Assembly (NCBI RefSeq): GCF_010500965.1
Contig: NZ_QVMI01000001.1
Coordinates: 432,442 to 496,441 of the forward strand
Direction of reading: 5' to 3'
Origin: Bacteroides sp. 51
GTDB lineage: Bacteria > Bacteroidota > Bacteroidia > Bacteroidales > Bacteroidaceae
Length of the DNA: 64,000 nucleotides
In this document: piece after piece, positions 8,418-16,298 of the stretch
How the letters are laid out: each line of letters opens with the position of its first letter
Numbering within the stretch: position 1 is the stretch's first letter
The notes under the pieces: generated by a model
Database searches by the model: none
What the model was told of the DNA's origin: nothing
Seen by the model: only the letters and a program-made list of their open reading frames with translations
Position numbers and translations under genes: made by a program

Positions 8418-9665
8418 CTATTTAACCGTAACCGTAAGCGGGTTACGTACTTTCTGAGCATATTCCGAAACATATTTGTCCCAGCTTGCAGCGTCTTTGA
8501 TTGCTGCTTTTTCCCATGCCGAACCAAAGTAATAGATGTAGTCTGATCCTGGTTCATAATCGCTGATAGCAAGTACATGACCATCGGCTCCACCTCTTTC
8601 TTTTTCTCTTTCTTCCTGAGAGAAATATACCGCTTTAGCCTCTTTCACTGTACCCGGTACGGCTACACCAACGAAGATCTTTCCGTTACCTGCTGTTGCG
8701 TTATCCGTAGGATCTACATAAGTGGTGTATCCATTAGCAGCATCGGCAGCAATTACGGCAGTTCCGTCGGGTTCGTGAAGAACAAGACCCGCAGCAATTT
8801 GTACAGGTTCGGTTAAACCCGAGTAAGATACGATAGCTTTATTCAGGTAAGAGCCTGCATCAAGGCTGATTACGCGTGTTTCAATAACGTTAGCATTGTC
8901 CTTTACCGTCAATGGGTTATACTGCAATTGCAGAGTAAAACGCAACGGACCGTTGTCAAGGATCTCATATGTTTTGTAGCAGTATGGATATACGATTTGA
9001 CCATCAACCATCAAAGCAGCTGTACCACCACCTAGTGTTGGGCCTACTTTATAGCAATCCAAACCGTTGCCATGATCGTTGTGATAGGATGTTGCTGCAC
9101 GCAACTCCTGAGCAGCCTTAGGATCAACTTTCTTCAAGCTGTCGATCTTGGCCAATGTTTCAGGATTCAGTTCCATAGCATAGCGGGCTTCTACAACGGG
9201 TTCGGTGGTGTTGTATTTCGTCCACACATCATAGCCGAAAGCTCTCTCACCGTTAGCTTGCAAAGCGGGGCCATAGGTACGGAAAGCAACCACGTCGTTT
9301 TCCCATGCAATATCGTCTACACGTTCGGGGTAGTGTCTTCCACAGGCTACAACCGGTACATCGGCAGGAGTTCCGGTTTTAATAGTATAAACAGCCGACT
9401 TGCCGGCAGGTACATTGGCCTGGAAGATTATTTTTTCATCAAATGTAATTTGATAAGGGATTTCTGTTCCTTCAGCGTCATTGATAATGATCTGTCCGTC
9501 GTTAGGGAGCTGCAATAAGGTTGATACTTCGTCCATAGACACTTCAACCATTTCGTTAGCTCTGTCTAGCGCCATGTCGTTGGTTACAGTTACTGTAACT
9601 GTTTTGCTTTCATTACAAGCTGTCATAACGAAAGCGGTCATCAATATAAAAAGAATCTTTTTCAT
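8418..9665 (-). CDS. DUF4861 family secreted lipoprotein of the kdu operon
   Basis: Read from the ATG at 9665, this gives 415 residues starting MKKILFIL with a lipobox FVMTA-Cys; the open frame extends 13 codons further upstream through a REP-like repeat and lacks a signal sequence there, so 9665 is the better start. The body is beta-rich, with features of DUF4861 (YGPALQANGERAFGYDVW, YHNDHGNGLDCYKVGPTLGGG, near-terminal FGSAWEKA). DUF4861 genes recur beside kduI/kduD and pectin or glycosaminoglycan uronate loci, and the fold is thought to be carbohydrate-related, but no activity is established that I know of. It is the third gene of a minus-strand operon after kduI and kduD. Confidence 0.8.
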   Translation of the reverse strand: MKKILFILMTAFVMTACNESKTVTVTVTNDMALDRANEMVEVSMDEVSTLLQLPNDGQIIINDAEGTEIPYQITFDEKIIFQANVPAGKSAVYTIKTGTPADVPVVACGRHYPERVDDIAWENDVVAFRTYGPALQANGERAFGYDVWTKYNTTEPVVEARYAMELNPETLAKIDSLKKVDPKAAQELRAATSYHNDHGNGLDCYKVGPTLGGGTAALMVDGQIVYPYCYKTYEILDNGPLRFTLQLQYNPLTVKDNANVIETRVISLDAGSYLNKAIVSYSGLTEPVQIAAGLVLHEPDGTAVIAADAANGYTTYVDPTDNATAGNGKIFVGVAVPGTVKEAKAVYFSQEEREKERGGADGHVLAISDYEPGSDYIYYFGSAWEKAAIKDAASWDKYVSEYAQKVRNPLTVTVK

Positions 9666-9677
9666 TTGCTTCTTTAT

Positions 9678-9749
9678 TGTAGGGGCGGTTCGTGAACCGC
9701 CCACTGTTTAATTTTGACTATATTGGGCGGTTCGCGAACCGCCCCTACA
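9678..9749. repeat. Compound REP-like palindrome
   Basis: Two GGGCGGTT-type palindromes facing each other, bounded by TGTAGGGGCG (9678-9687) and CGCCCCTACA (9740-9749). It lies between kduD and the DUF4861 gene and belongs to the same family as 3275-3302 and 31024-31094. Each half can form its own hairpin, or the whole can fold as one long stem. Confidence 0.75.
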
Positions 9750-9806
9750 GCTATATCACAGCCTGGATACAGCGGCTTGCCGCACCTGGGTGCAGCGCCT
9801 CGCTGC

Positions 9807-10598
9807 TTAAGGTTGTTTACCGATATAAGCTAAGATACCGCCGTCAACGTATAATACGTGACCATTCACGAAGTTAGAAGCTTCAGAAGCCAGGAACACA
9901 GCAGGACCTACCAGGTCTTCCGGATTTCCCCAACGGGCAGCCGGTGTTTTAGCAATGATGAATTGATCGAAGGGGTGACGAGATCCATCGGCTTGTGGTT
10001 CTCTCAACGGAGCTGTTTGCGGAGTAGCGATGTAACCCGGGCCAAGGCCGTTACATTGGATGTTGTATTCGCCATATTCAGAAGCAATATTGCGGGTCAA
10101 CATCTTCAAACCACCTTTAGCGGCAGCGTAAGCCGATACGGTTTCACGTCCCAATTCGCTCATCATAGAGCAGATGTTGATGATTTTACCGCTATTTTGT
10201 TTCATCATAGAAGGAAGAACTGCCTTAGCCATGATAAACGGACCATTCAGGTCGATATCAATTACCTGACGGAATTCGGCTGCTTTCATTTCGTGCATAG
10301 GGATACGTTTGATGATACCGGCGTTGTTTACCAATATATCAATTACGCCTACTTCTTTTTCAATCTGGGCAATCACAGCGTTCACTTGATCTTCGTTTGT
10401 TACGTCACAAACATATCCGTGAGCTTTAATGCCTTCTGCTTCGTAGGCAGCAAGACCTTTATTTACCAAATCCTGATTAATATCGTTGAATACAACTGTT
10501 GCGCCTGCTTTAGCAAATCCGCTGGCAATAGCGAGGCCAATACCATAAGAAGCACCTGTTACGAGTGCAATTTTACCTTCTAATGAAAAGTTTGCCAT
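9807..10598 (-). CDS. kduD: 2-dehydro-3-deoxy-D-gluconate 5-dehydrogenase (SDR family)
   Basis: A 263-residue classical short-chain dehydrogenase. The cofactor motif is TGASYGIG at residues 14-21, followed by NNAG near 91, the catalytic Ser in NICSMMSE and the YAAAK active-site motif around 157. The C-terminal VNGHVLYVDGG is typical of KduD and gluconate 5-dehydrogenase. Placed directly after kduI, it most likely reduces or oxidises the 2,5-diketo-3-deoxygluconate / 2-keto-3-deoxygluconate pair with NAD(P). Automatic annotation might call it gluconate 5-dehydrogenase; context favours KduD. The stop codon overlaps a repeated GCCTCGCTGCTTAA sequence. Confidence 0.88.
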   Translation of the reverse strand: MANFSLEGKIALVTGASYGIGLAIASGFAKAGATVVFNDINQDLVNKGLAAYEAEGIKAHGYVCDVTNEDQVNAVIAQIEKEVGVIDILVNNAGIIKRIPMHEMKAAEFRQVIDIDLNGPFIMAKAVLPSMMKQNSGKIINICSMMSELGRETVSAYAAAKGGLKMLTRNIASEYGEYNIQCNGLGPGYIATPQTAPLREPQADGSRHPFDQFIIAKTPAARWGNPEDLVGPAVFLASEASNFVNGHVLYVDGGILAYIGKQP

Positions 10599-10603
10599 TT
10601 TAT

Positions 10604-10766
10604 AAGAGTTAGTGGCTAGTAGCCGGAGCTAGTAGCCAGGTTAATGAATTATTATTATAATAGTAGTTAGAAGTCAGAAGCTAGTAGTTAGGCTATAAAC
10701 AACAATAAAGAAAATATATAAGACCTGGCTACTTACTTCTAGCTTCTAGCTACTGTTTCTAGCTAC
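10604..10766. repeat. Heptamer-type CTAGTAG inverted repeat between kduI and kduD
   Basis: This spacer is built from CTAGTAG-like units on the kduD side and CTAGCTACTG-like complementary units on the kduI side, including a longer match GTAGCCAGGT/ACCTGGCTAC. It can form a long imperfect hairpin inside the operon. The right end includes the kduI stop codon. Comparable units make up the hairpins at 20.7, 22.9 and 24.1 kb. Confidence 0.6.
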
Positions 10767-11605
10767 TGTAAATCTGTAATAAGCGAGAAGTCCTGATCGC
10801 CATAGTCGAGGTTTTCGCCACCCATACCCCAGATGAAAGTATAGTTGTGGGTTGCCGCTGCCGAGTGGATAGACCATTCGGGAGACAGTACAGCCTGGTC
10901 GCCCTTCATCCACAGGTGACGGGTTTCGTCTACTTCGCCCATGAAGTGGCATACGGCATGTTCTTCGGGTACTTCAAAGTAGAAGTATGCTTCCATACGG
11001 CGTGAGTGTACGTGAGCCGGCATGGTGTTCCATACGCTGCCCGGAGCCAATTCCGTCATACCCATCTGTAGCTGGCATGTAGGCAGTACCTGATTAACCA
11101 ACATTTTGTTGATGTTACGGTGGTTGGAGCCTTCCAAAGATCCCATCTCTGCAACTACGGCATCGGCTTTCGTTACCTTCTTGTCGGGATAGTTTCTATG
11201 GGCGGGAAGCGAGTTGAAGTAAAACTTAGCGGGTTTAGAAGCATCTTTGCTTTCGAAAGTCACTTCTCTGTCGCCCGAACCCAGGTATAGGGCTTCTTTG
11301 TAGTCCAACTCGAATACAGCGTCGCCGGCTTTTACTACACCGGCACCTCCTACATTATAAATACCCATTTCGCGACGGGTCAGGAAGAAGGGAGCCTTCA
11401 ACGGATCAATAGCTTCCAATGACAATGTTTCGCCTACCGGCATAGCACCGCCTACAACCATACGGTCGTACATGGAATATACCATATTTACTTCGTTCTT
11501 CGAGAAAACGGTTTCGATAAGGAAGTCTCTACGAATTCGCTTCGTATCATAACTTTTCGCATCTTCGGGATGCGCCGCATAGCGGATTTCATAATTTGTT
11601 TTCAT
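10763..11605 (-). CDS. kduI: 5-keto-4-deoxyuronate isomerase (4-deoxy-L-threo-5-hexosulose-uronate ketol-isomerase)
   Basis: A 280-residue cupin enzyme, full family length. The N-terminus MKTNYEIRYAAHPEDAKSYDT and the RRDFLIE segment are typical. The zinc site shows as MPAHVHSRRMEAYFYFEV around residues 195-212 (His-x-His and Glu ligands), with a further His near PEWSIHSAAATHNYTFIWGM. It isomerises the unsaturated uronate product of pectin or glycosaminoglycan breakdown to 2,5-diketo-3-deoxygluconate. It is the first gene of the kduI-kduD-DUF4861 operon, behind a good promoter at 11649-11679. No lyase or unsaturated glucuronyl hydrolase is nearby. Confidence 0.93.
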   Translation of the reverse strand: MKTNYEIRYAAHPEDAKSYDTKRIRRDFLIETVFSKNEVNMVYSMYDRMVVGGAMPVGETLSLEAIDPLKAPFFLTRREMGIYNVGGAGVVKAGDAVFELDYKEALYLGSGDREVTFESKDASKPAKFYFNSLPAHRNYPDKKVTKADAVVAEMGSLEGSNHRNINKMLVNQVLPTCQLQMGMTELAPGSVWNTMPAHVHSRRMEAYFYFEVPEEHAVCHFMGEVDETRHLWMKGDQAVLSPEWSIHSAAATHNYTFIWGMGGENLDYGDQDFSLITDLQ

Positions 11606-11648
11606 AATGCATATAGTTTATTTGTTTCTATCGTTTGCGCACACGGTA

Positions 11649-11705
11649 CAAAAATAATAAAAGAAATGGTTATTTACAATAAAACGGTTGTTATTATCGT
11701 TTTAT
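11649..11705 (-). promoter_or_regulatory. kduI promoter with operator-like dyad
   Basis: On the minus strand a TATTTTTG -7 box (11656-11649) is preceded, 20 bases upstream, by TTG (11679-11677), which matches Bacteroidota promoter spacing. A perfect dyad ATAAAACG-N11-CGTTTTAT (11679-11705) abuts and overlaps the -33 element. That position suits a repressor or activator responding to a uronate intermediate. The regulator is not encoded nearby. Confidence 0.65.
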
Positions 11706-11786
11706 AGAAATTCCCTGCAAACTTTTCAATAGTTTAACACTATATTTACGAACGAAACGAGCGTTATACCTAGCTATAATATCGTT

Positions 11787-12884
11787 CTATATCCGCATAG
11801 GCAAAGACAGGGTTACGGTGGTGCCTCCTCTTAATTTGCTTTCGGCAGTGATTTCTCCTTTAAGCAGGCGTGCAAACTCGCAGGATAGGATCAACCCAAT
11901 GCCTGTTCCGGATTCATTGTTTGTGCCCAGCGAGGAGTGAGCCGTTCCAAGGTCGAAGACATCATGTATGACTTTTTCGGACATACCGACGCCGTTATCC
12001 TGAACAGATATGTAATAGGAGCGATGGTCTTTCCGTATCGAAATCGCCACGCGTCCATGCTCGGGGGTGTATTTAATGGCGTTGTCGAGAAGGTTTCTCA
12101 GTATGGCATTCAGCATACTGGTATCTGTACGTATCGGATAGTCGGTCGAGTCATCAAAATGGATGGTAATGTCTTTCAGGTATGCAGCCGAATGGGCCAT
12201 ACGGACGGCGCCGAGAAGGATGGACTTTAGGTTTATCTCCTCGGGCGAAACAACGATTCCGTCTTGCAACCGCGACCATTCGAGCAGGTTCATCAGTAGG
12301 TCGTATATCCGGAAGGATGAGGAGTTGATCATTTCGGCGCACTCTTTTATTTTTTTATCATCGCGGCTGTCTACTGCGTGCATTAGCATTTCGCTGAATT
12401 CCATAACGACATTAAAAGGATTGCGCAGGTCATGGGCGATGATGGAAAGCAGCTTGTTTTTGGTTTGGTTTGACTCTTCCAGCTTGGCCGTTAATGCCTG
12501 GCGCTCGCGCAGGGCGAGGACCATTTTGTTGATGGCATAGGAGAACTCGCCGGAGAAAAATACGCGCTGGTCGTAAACGCCATCTCCGATTTGCTGGATT
12601 TGCCAGGTGAGATAGCGCAGTTCGGATTGCAACTGCTTGTATGGGTTAATAAACGGGTTTCTTTCGGGGGTTTCTGTGTTGAGTTTGCCACGAGAAAGAT
12701 CGAGTATAAACTGATAGCTATCGCTGTATTGGTTGTTTAGCTTGCAAAGTTTATCAGAGAGTTCGTTCAGAAGTGGATTATCCGAAGCCTTCATTTCATC
12801 CTTCGAGATCTTCGCCGGCTTATTGCCGGACGAGATCTCATCTACCATCTTTATCAACCGGGTGATTATTTCACTTTCCTCCAT
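11787..12884 (-). CDS. Soluble sensor histidine kinase paired with a V4R protein
   Basis: A 365-residue histidine kinase without a membrane segment. The first 140 residues are helical with a HAMP-like linker (around 100-120). The HisKA box IIAHDLRNPFNVV places the phospho-acceptor His at 151. The HATPase domain has an N-box LRNLLDNAIKYTPEHG (about 256), a G1 box VQDNGVGM and a G2 box GTGIGL. The V4R-domain gene lies 19 bases upstream in the same direction, so that small protein is the probable sensory partner. No response regulator is adjacent; the partner regulator must be elsewhere or be a hybrid. Confidence 0.9.
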   Translation of the reverse strand: MEESEIITRLIKMVDEISSGNKPAKISKDEMKASDNPLLNELSDKLCKLNNQYSDSYQFILDLSRGKLNTETPERNPFINPYKQLQSELRYLTWQIQQIGDGVYDQRVFFSGEFSYAINKMVLALRERQALTAKLEESNQTKNKLLSIIAHDLRNPFNVVMEFSEMLMHAVDSRDDKKIKECAEMINSSSFRIYDLLMNLLEWSRLQDGIVVSPEEINLKSILLGAVRMAHSAAYLKDITIHFDDSTDYPIRTDTSMLNAILRNLLDNAIKYTPEHGRVAISIRKDHRSYYISVQDNGVGMSEKVIHDVFDLGTAHSSLGTNNESGTGIGLILSCEFARLLKGEITAESKLRGGTTVTLSLPMRI

Positions 12885-12903
12885 AGTTACAAGGGATGAA
12901 CGT

Positions 12904-13413
12904 TTATCTTGGATTAATGGTAAACCGGCAGGTTCTTTCGCCTGTAGTCCAGCAATCTATTTCTTTCACAATGAAGTCGCGACCGGTATATACGTGGAAT
13001 ATTCCTTCGATAAATCCTTCGTCATAATCGCAAACGGTGACTCCTTTTATAGGCAGGCCGGAGCAGTCGAGGTCTTCGGATACGGTAACGGTAAATCTGA
13101 GGTTTTCGGGGTCGGATTTTTCTACCCTCAATATGCCTATGGACAGATCGACCAGCGCTTTATCGAGCTGGGCAATAAATTTATTCAGAGGCAGAGTGGT
13201 GTCGAGCACGTTCTTACAGAATTCGCGACCGGCAAGCCGACCGGCCATTACCAATAGTTCGCGCGTACGTTCATCGCCGTATTCTTTCTCGAGAACGGCT
13301 CTCATCGTGTACTGCATCAGGCGGTAAACCGCAACATTTGTTTTGTTTCCAAGATTAGGGCGTCCTTCTGCAATATCGCCCAGTTGGTTCCATGAAAAGT
13401 TGTATTCTTCCAT
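12904..13413 (-). CDS. V4R (4-vinyl reductase) domain sensory protein
   Basis: A 169-residue cytoplasmic protein whose C-terminal half fits the V4R domain: RLAGREFCKN, then DCSGLP, VCDYDEGFIEGIFHVYTGRDFIVKEIDCWTTGERTCRF. Four or five conserved cysteines (near residues 66, 119, 128, 157 and 164) suggest metal, heme or small-ligand binding. V4R domains act as ligand-binding modules in bacteriochlorophyll reductase, XylR/DmpR-type regulators and related sensors. It is 19 bases from a soluble histidine kinase with no input domain of its own, so together they probably form a split cytoplasmic sensor. The ligand is unknown. Confidence 0.8.
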   Translation of the reverse strand: MEEYNFSWNQLGDIAEGRPNLGNKTNVAVYRLMQYTMRAVLEKEYGDERTRELLVMAGRLAGREFCKNVLDTTLPLNKFIAQLDKALVDLSIGILRVEKSDPENLRFTVTVSEDLDCSGLPIKGVTVCDYDEGFIEGIFHVYTGRDFIVKEIDCWTTGERTCRFTINPR

Positions 13414-13637
13414 TTGTTCTTAGCACTGTTGTTAAGTGGTTAATAGGACTTTGTTTGCTAAAAATAAGACAAATTTTCTCAATTCCAAAGGTAAAGGTGA
13501 TTTTTAATAGATTGGAGCAAACTTTGAGAGAAGCGATGCACGCCTGCAAGTAGTGTGAGGGTTTGCTTAAAAGACCGTTTGGTTTTCGATAAAGAGGTGG
13601 ATTTCTTTCGGTCTGAAAGTAGCATTGGTTTTCAAAC

Positions 13638-13714
13638 ACCCGGGTCTTTCGGTCAGGAAGACCCGGGTCTTTCACATCCATACACCCGGGTCTTTTGAAC
13701 TGATACACCCGGGT
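13638..13714. repeat. Array A: four ACCCGGGT palindromes at an exact 23-base period
   Basis: The 8-base palindrome ACCCGGGT starts at 13638, 13661, 13684 and 13707, each step exactly 23 bases. The spacers between cores differ, although CTTT follows the first three cores. Copies 2 and 4 extend to 14- and 16-base palindromes with different flanks (AAG..CTT and ATAC..GTAT), so the dyad character outlives changes in flank sequence. Same plan as the arrays at 26459, 40543 and 62134. Confidence 0.85.
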
Positions 13715-14011
13715 GTATGCAAGGTTGATCCGGTTGCTTATGACCTCTATAGTAGTTTCTTTGCACAGTTTCTCTTATGGTAGAAGACATAAAAGGTAGT
13801 TGTTTTTGCTGCTCACCGCGTGATACTTGTGACATTAGCGTGTGACTTTTGTGCTAAAACAAAGAATCGTTCTCCTCTGAATATCAGCACATTGCATGGC
13901 TTTGTGTGATTTGTGACACATCTTTGGAATAAAAATCGCATGTATAGCCGGTAAAGGCAATGTCCGTAGGTCAGAGCGGACGCTCATTATAAGCATAGAG
14001 AAGAATTATAT

Positions 14012-14061
14012 CAATAAATGAAAGATATTGCATAATAAATGCAATATTCTTCAATTTATTG
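14012..14061. promoter_or_regulatory. Operator-like dyad upstream of the LruC-domain gene
   Basis: A perfect inner inverted repeat ATATTGCAT-AATAA-ATGCAATAT (14025-14047) extends outward to CAATAAATG and its near complement CAATTTATTG, giving arms of about 22 bases with few mismatches. The right edge touches the TTG (14059-14061) that would be the -33 element of the next gene, a classic operator position. Confidence 0.6.
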
Positions 14062-14091
14062 TCCCCATTATCATTTTTATATCTATCTTCG
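14059..14091 (+). promoter_or_regulatory. Probable promoter of the LruC-domain gene
   Basis: TTG at 14059-14061, 22 bases of spacing, then TATCTTCG at 14084-14091, one mismatch from the Bacteroidota -7 consensus. It lies 63 bases before the ATG at 14155 and directly next to the dyad at 14012-14061. Confidence 0.55.
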
Positions 14092-14154
14092 CACCAGTTT
14101 ACCTATTTAGCATTTATAGTACAAAGCAACAAATTTAGACAACTATTTTAATTT

Positions 14155-16227
14155 ATGAGAGCAGTAAAACAAGCATTTATTTGGTGTTTGGGTGGAGTAT
14201 TATTATGGAGTTTACAGAGCTGTCAGGACAAAGACCTGTACGATAAACCCACCGATCCTGAGAAACCTTCGAAAGAAGACTATTTTGATTTCTCTATCAA
14301 CAGCGACGTTCAGTTAAACATTGACTACGGATTCAGCAATTATCATGTTGTTTTTGAAGTATACCCGGAGAATCCTCTGACCGAGGACCAATACGGTAAT
14401 GCCATTAAGACAACCGAAGAACCTTTGCTGCGTGCATACACCGACAACAATGGTAAGTACGACAATGGAATTACAATCCCGGCGTATTTAGAGAATGTAT
14501 ACCTGTATTCGGATTACATCGGAACGATAAGTCCGGTTAAGTTGAGCGTCTCGTCCGATGGCGTGATCAGTTATAATCAAAAAGCCTACATTGCCGGTAT
14601 GTCATCTGCCGGTACCCGTGGCACGACTGGCAACAACAGATCCTATCCCGATGGTTACCTTGTATTGGGCGACTGGGATGCCAAAGGCCGTCCCGACTAT
14701 CTGAAAGAAAGCAGATATGATGTGCCCGCTAACTTTGTGAATGCCATCAAAAAGTATTTTGATAATGCCGGCGATGATCCTTATGGTAGTGGATTCCCGG
14801 GACTACATCCGCATCTGTTTGGAGCAAATGCCGATATGGATATACATGTAATAAAGGACACCGAAGTTAATCTGGTGATGTTGCACAGTGGTGCTGCTTA
14901 TCATAATACGGTAGGTTATTATACATACCCAACAAACACTCCGCCTACCAGCCGCGACGATATCAAGAATCCCGTGATTGCTTTCCCACGTATTACCGCA
15001 ACCTGGCAAACAGGCGATAATACCCCGGGCGCATTCTATGGCGATCAGGTTCAGCTTAAATACTGGAATGCTGCAACCGGTACGTTTGAGAATAAATTCC
15101 CTGCCGGTACAAGCATCGGTTGGTTCATTATATCGGATGCGACGAACAATGCCAACAGAAATGTAATGGATAATGTAACTGGTGGTAGCACAAAAGCCAC
15201 ATTCTACTCTACCAGCGCAGATTTTGCATATTACAGTCAGGCAAATGAATTCCTGGTTGGCGACCAATACAAGCAACGCGTAGCAGGGTTATTGTATGAT
15301 CAGGATACAAAGCACTTGATCTCGTTGACATTTGAAGATCGTATGAGCAAGACCTTAACCAACAACTACTACGACGCAGGATTCTTCGTACATATCGTCG
15401 AAGCAAATGCCATCGACCCTCTTCCTGAACTTCCTCCCGGTAACGGTGGCGATGATCCGGTTTACACTTCTTATCGTGGCCGCCTGGCATTCGAAGATAT
15501 GTGGCCCGAGAAGGGCGACTATGATATGAATGACATGGTTATTGATTACGAAAGCAAGCAATACACCGCTTTCGGTTCCTATAACCTAGTGAAGATTGTA
15601 GATACATTTACTCCGATACATAATGGTGCAAAATACACAAACGGATTCGGGTATCAGCTTATGGGACGTTTCACAGAAAATGGAAAACCTGTCGACCGCT
15701 TCGTGGAAGCTTCTGCTATTAAATCCATAACCATTGAGCCTAAAGAATATACATCGAAGTTCATGAAGGGTAACACGCTTGAGCCGGGGCAAAGTTCTCC
15801 AACGATTGTTCTGTTTGATGACTTGAAAGATGTATTGGCTAAAGGAATTCAATTTACCGTAACGACCGAACTGAGTGGCAATGGTGTTTATGACCGCTAT
15901 GCAAGACCACCATATAATCCTTTCGTTATTATAGAAACAGGCAATGGCAGAGGACGTGAGGTGCACATGGTTAATTACCCGCCAACATCTTTGGCCGATA
16001 TGAGCCTCTTTGGAACAAAGAATGATGAGTCTGATCCGGAACAGGGATTATATTATGTATCAAGCCTGGATTATCCTTTCGCCCTTCTATGTCCAAATGG
16101 TTTCCGTTGGCCGGTTGAATCTACTCCAATCAGCGAAGCCTATCCAAAGTTCTCAAAATGGGTAGAAAGCAATGGAACTCAAGAACAAAATTGGTATAAC
16201 TCGCCTACCGCAGGTAAGGTGCAATAA
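14155..16227 (+). CDS. LruC-domain (DUF4842) surface lipoprotein
   Basis: A 690-residue lipoprotein: MRAVKQAFIWCLGG signal and lipobox SLQS-Cys. The N-terminal 420 residues are beta-rich and Thr/Asn/Tyr-rich without a motif I know. The C-terminal part, from about residue 440 (RLAFEDMWPEKGDYDMNDMVIDYE), is the LruC-type DUF4842 domain. Its Asp-rich GDYDMNDMV segment resembles a calcium-binding site. The family is named after a Leptospira antigen and is common in gut Bacteroidota as a presumed surface protein; its function is unknown. It stands alone between a regulated promoter and a bidirectional terminator. Confidence 0.82.
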   Translation: MRAVKQAFIWCLGGVLLWSLQSCQDKDLYDKPTDPEKPSKEDYFDFSINSDVQLNIDYGFSNYHVVFEVYPENPLTEDQYGNAIKTTEEPLLRAYTDNNGKYDNGITIPAYLENVYLYSDYIGTISPVKLSVSSDGVISYNQKAYIAGMSSAGTRGTTGNNRSYPDGYLVLGDWDAKGRPDYLKESRYDVPANFVNAIKKYFDNAGDDPYGSGFPGLHPHLFGANADMDIHVIKDTEVNLVMLHSGAAYHNTVGYYTYPTNTPPTSRDDIKNPVIAFPRITATWQTGDNTPGAFYGDQVQLKYWNAATGTFENKFPAGTSIGWFIISDATNNANRNVMDNVTGGSTKATFYSTSADFAYYSQANEFLVGDQYKQRVAGLLYDQDTKHLISLTFEDRMSKTLTNNYYDAGFFVHIVEANAIDPLPELPPGNGGDDPVYTSYRGRLAFEDMWPEKGDYDMNDMVIDYESKQYTAFGSYNLVKIVDTFTPIHNGAKYTNGFGYQLMGRFTENGKPVDRFVEASAIKSITIEPKEYTSKFMKGNTLEPGQSSPTIVLFDDLKDVLAKGIQFTVTTELSGNGVYDRYARPPYNPFVIIETGNGRGREVHMVNYPPTSLADMSLFGTKNDESDPEQGLYYVSSLDYPFALLCPNGFRWPVESTPISEAYPKFSKWVESNGTQEQNWYNSPTAGKVQ

Positions 16228-16246
16228 TAATCATATGCTAACACAC

Positions 16247-16280
16247 AAAAAAGGTGCTTCCGGAATGGAAGCACCTTTTT
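16247..16280. terminator. Bidirectional intrinsic terminator
   Basis: AAAAAAGGTGCTTCC / GGAAGCACCTTTTTC arms around a short TGGAA-type loop. The A-run on the left and T-run on the right let it stop transcripts from both the LruC gene and the convergent CoA-transferase gene. Confidence 0.9.
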
Positions 16281-16298
16281 CATTCTATCAGAGGTTGA

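Larger units (their letters stand above)
13414..14154. other. Long divergent intergenic region with several sequence structures
   Basis: This stretch of about 740 bases between divergent genes holds no convincing gene. From left to right it contains the four-unit ACCCGGGT array (13638-13714), an AT-rich part with GTGAxxxTTGTGACA-like words (13810-13920), a small hairpin GTCCG/CGGAC (about 13962-13981), a 50-base imperfect dyad (14012-14061) and the promoter of the LruC gene. Confidence 0.7.

Noticed and set aside
9858-10583. Plus-strand ORF of 241 residues
   Set aside because: Shadow of kduD; no motif and rich in Phe/Ser/Arg from reverse reading.
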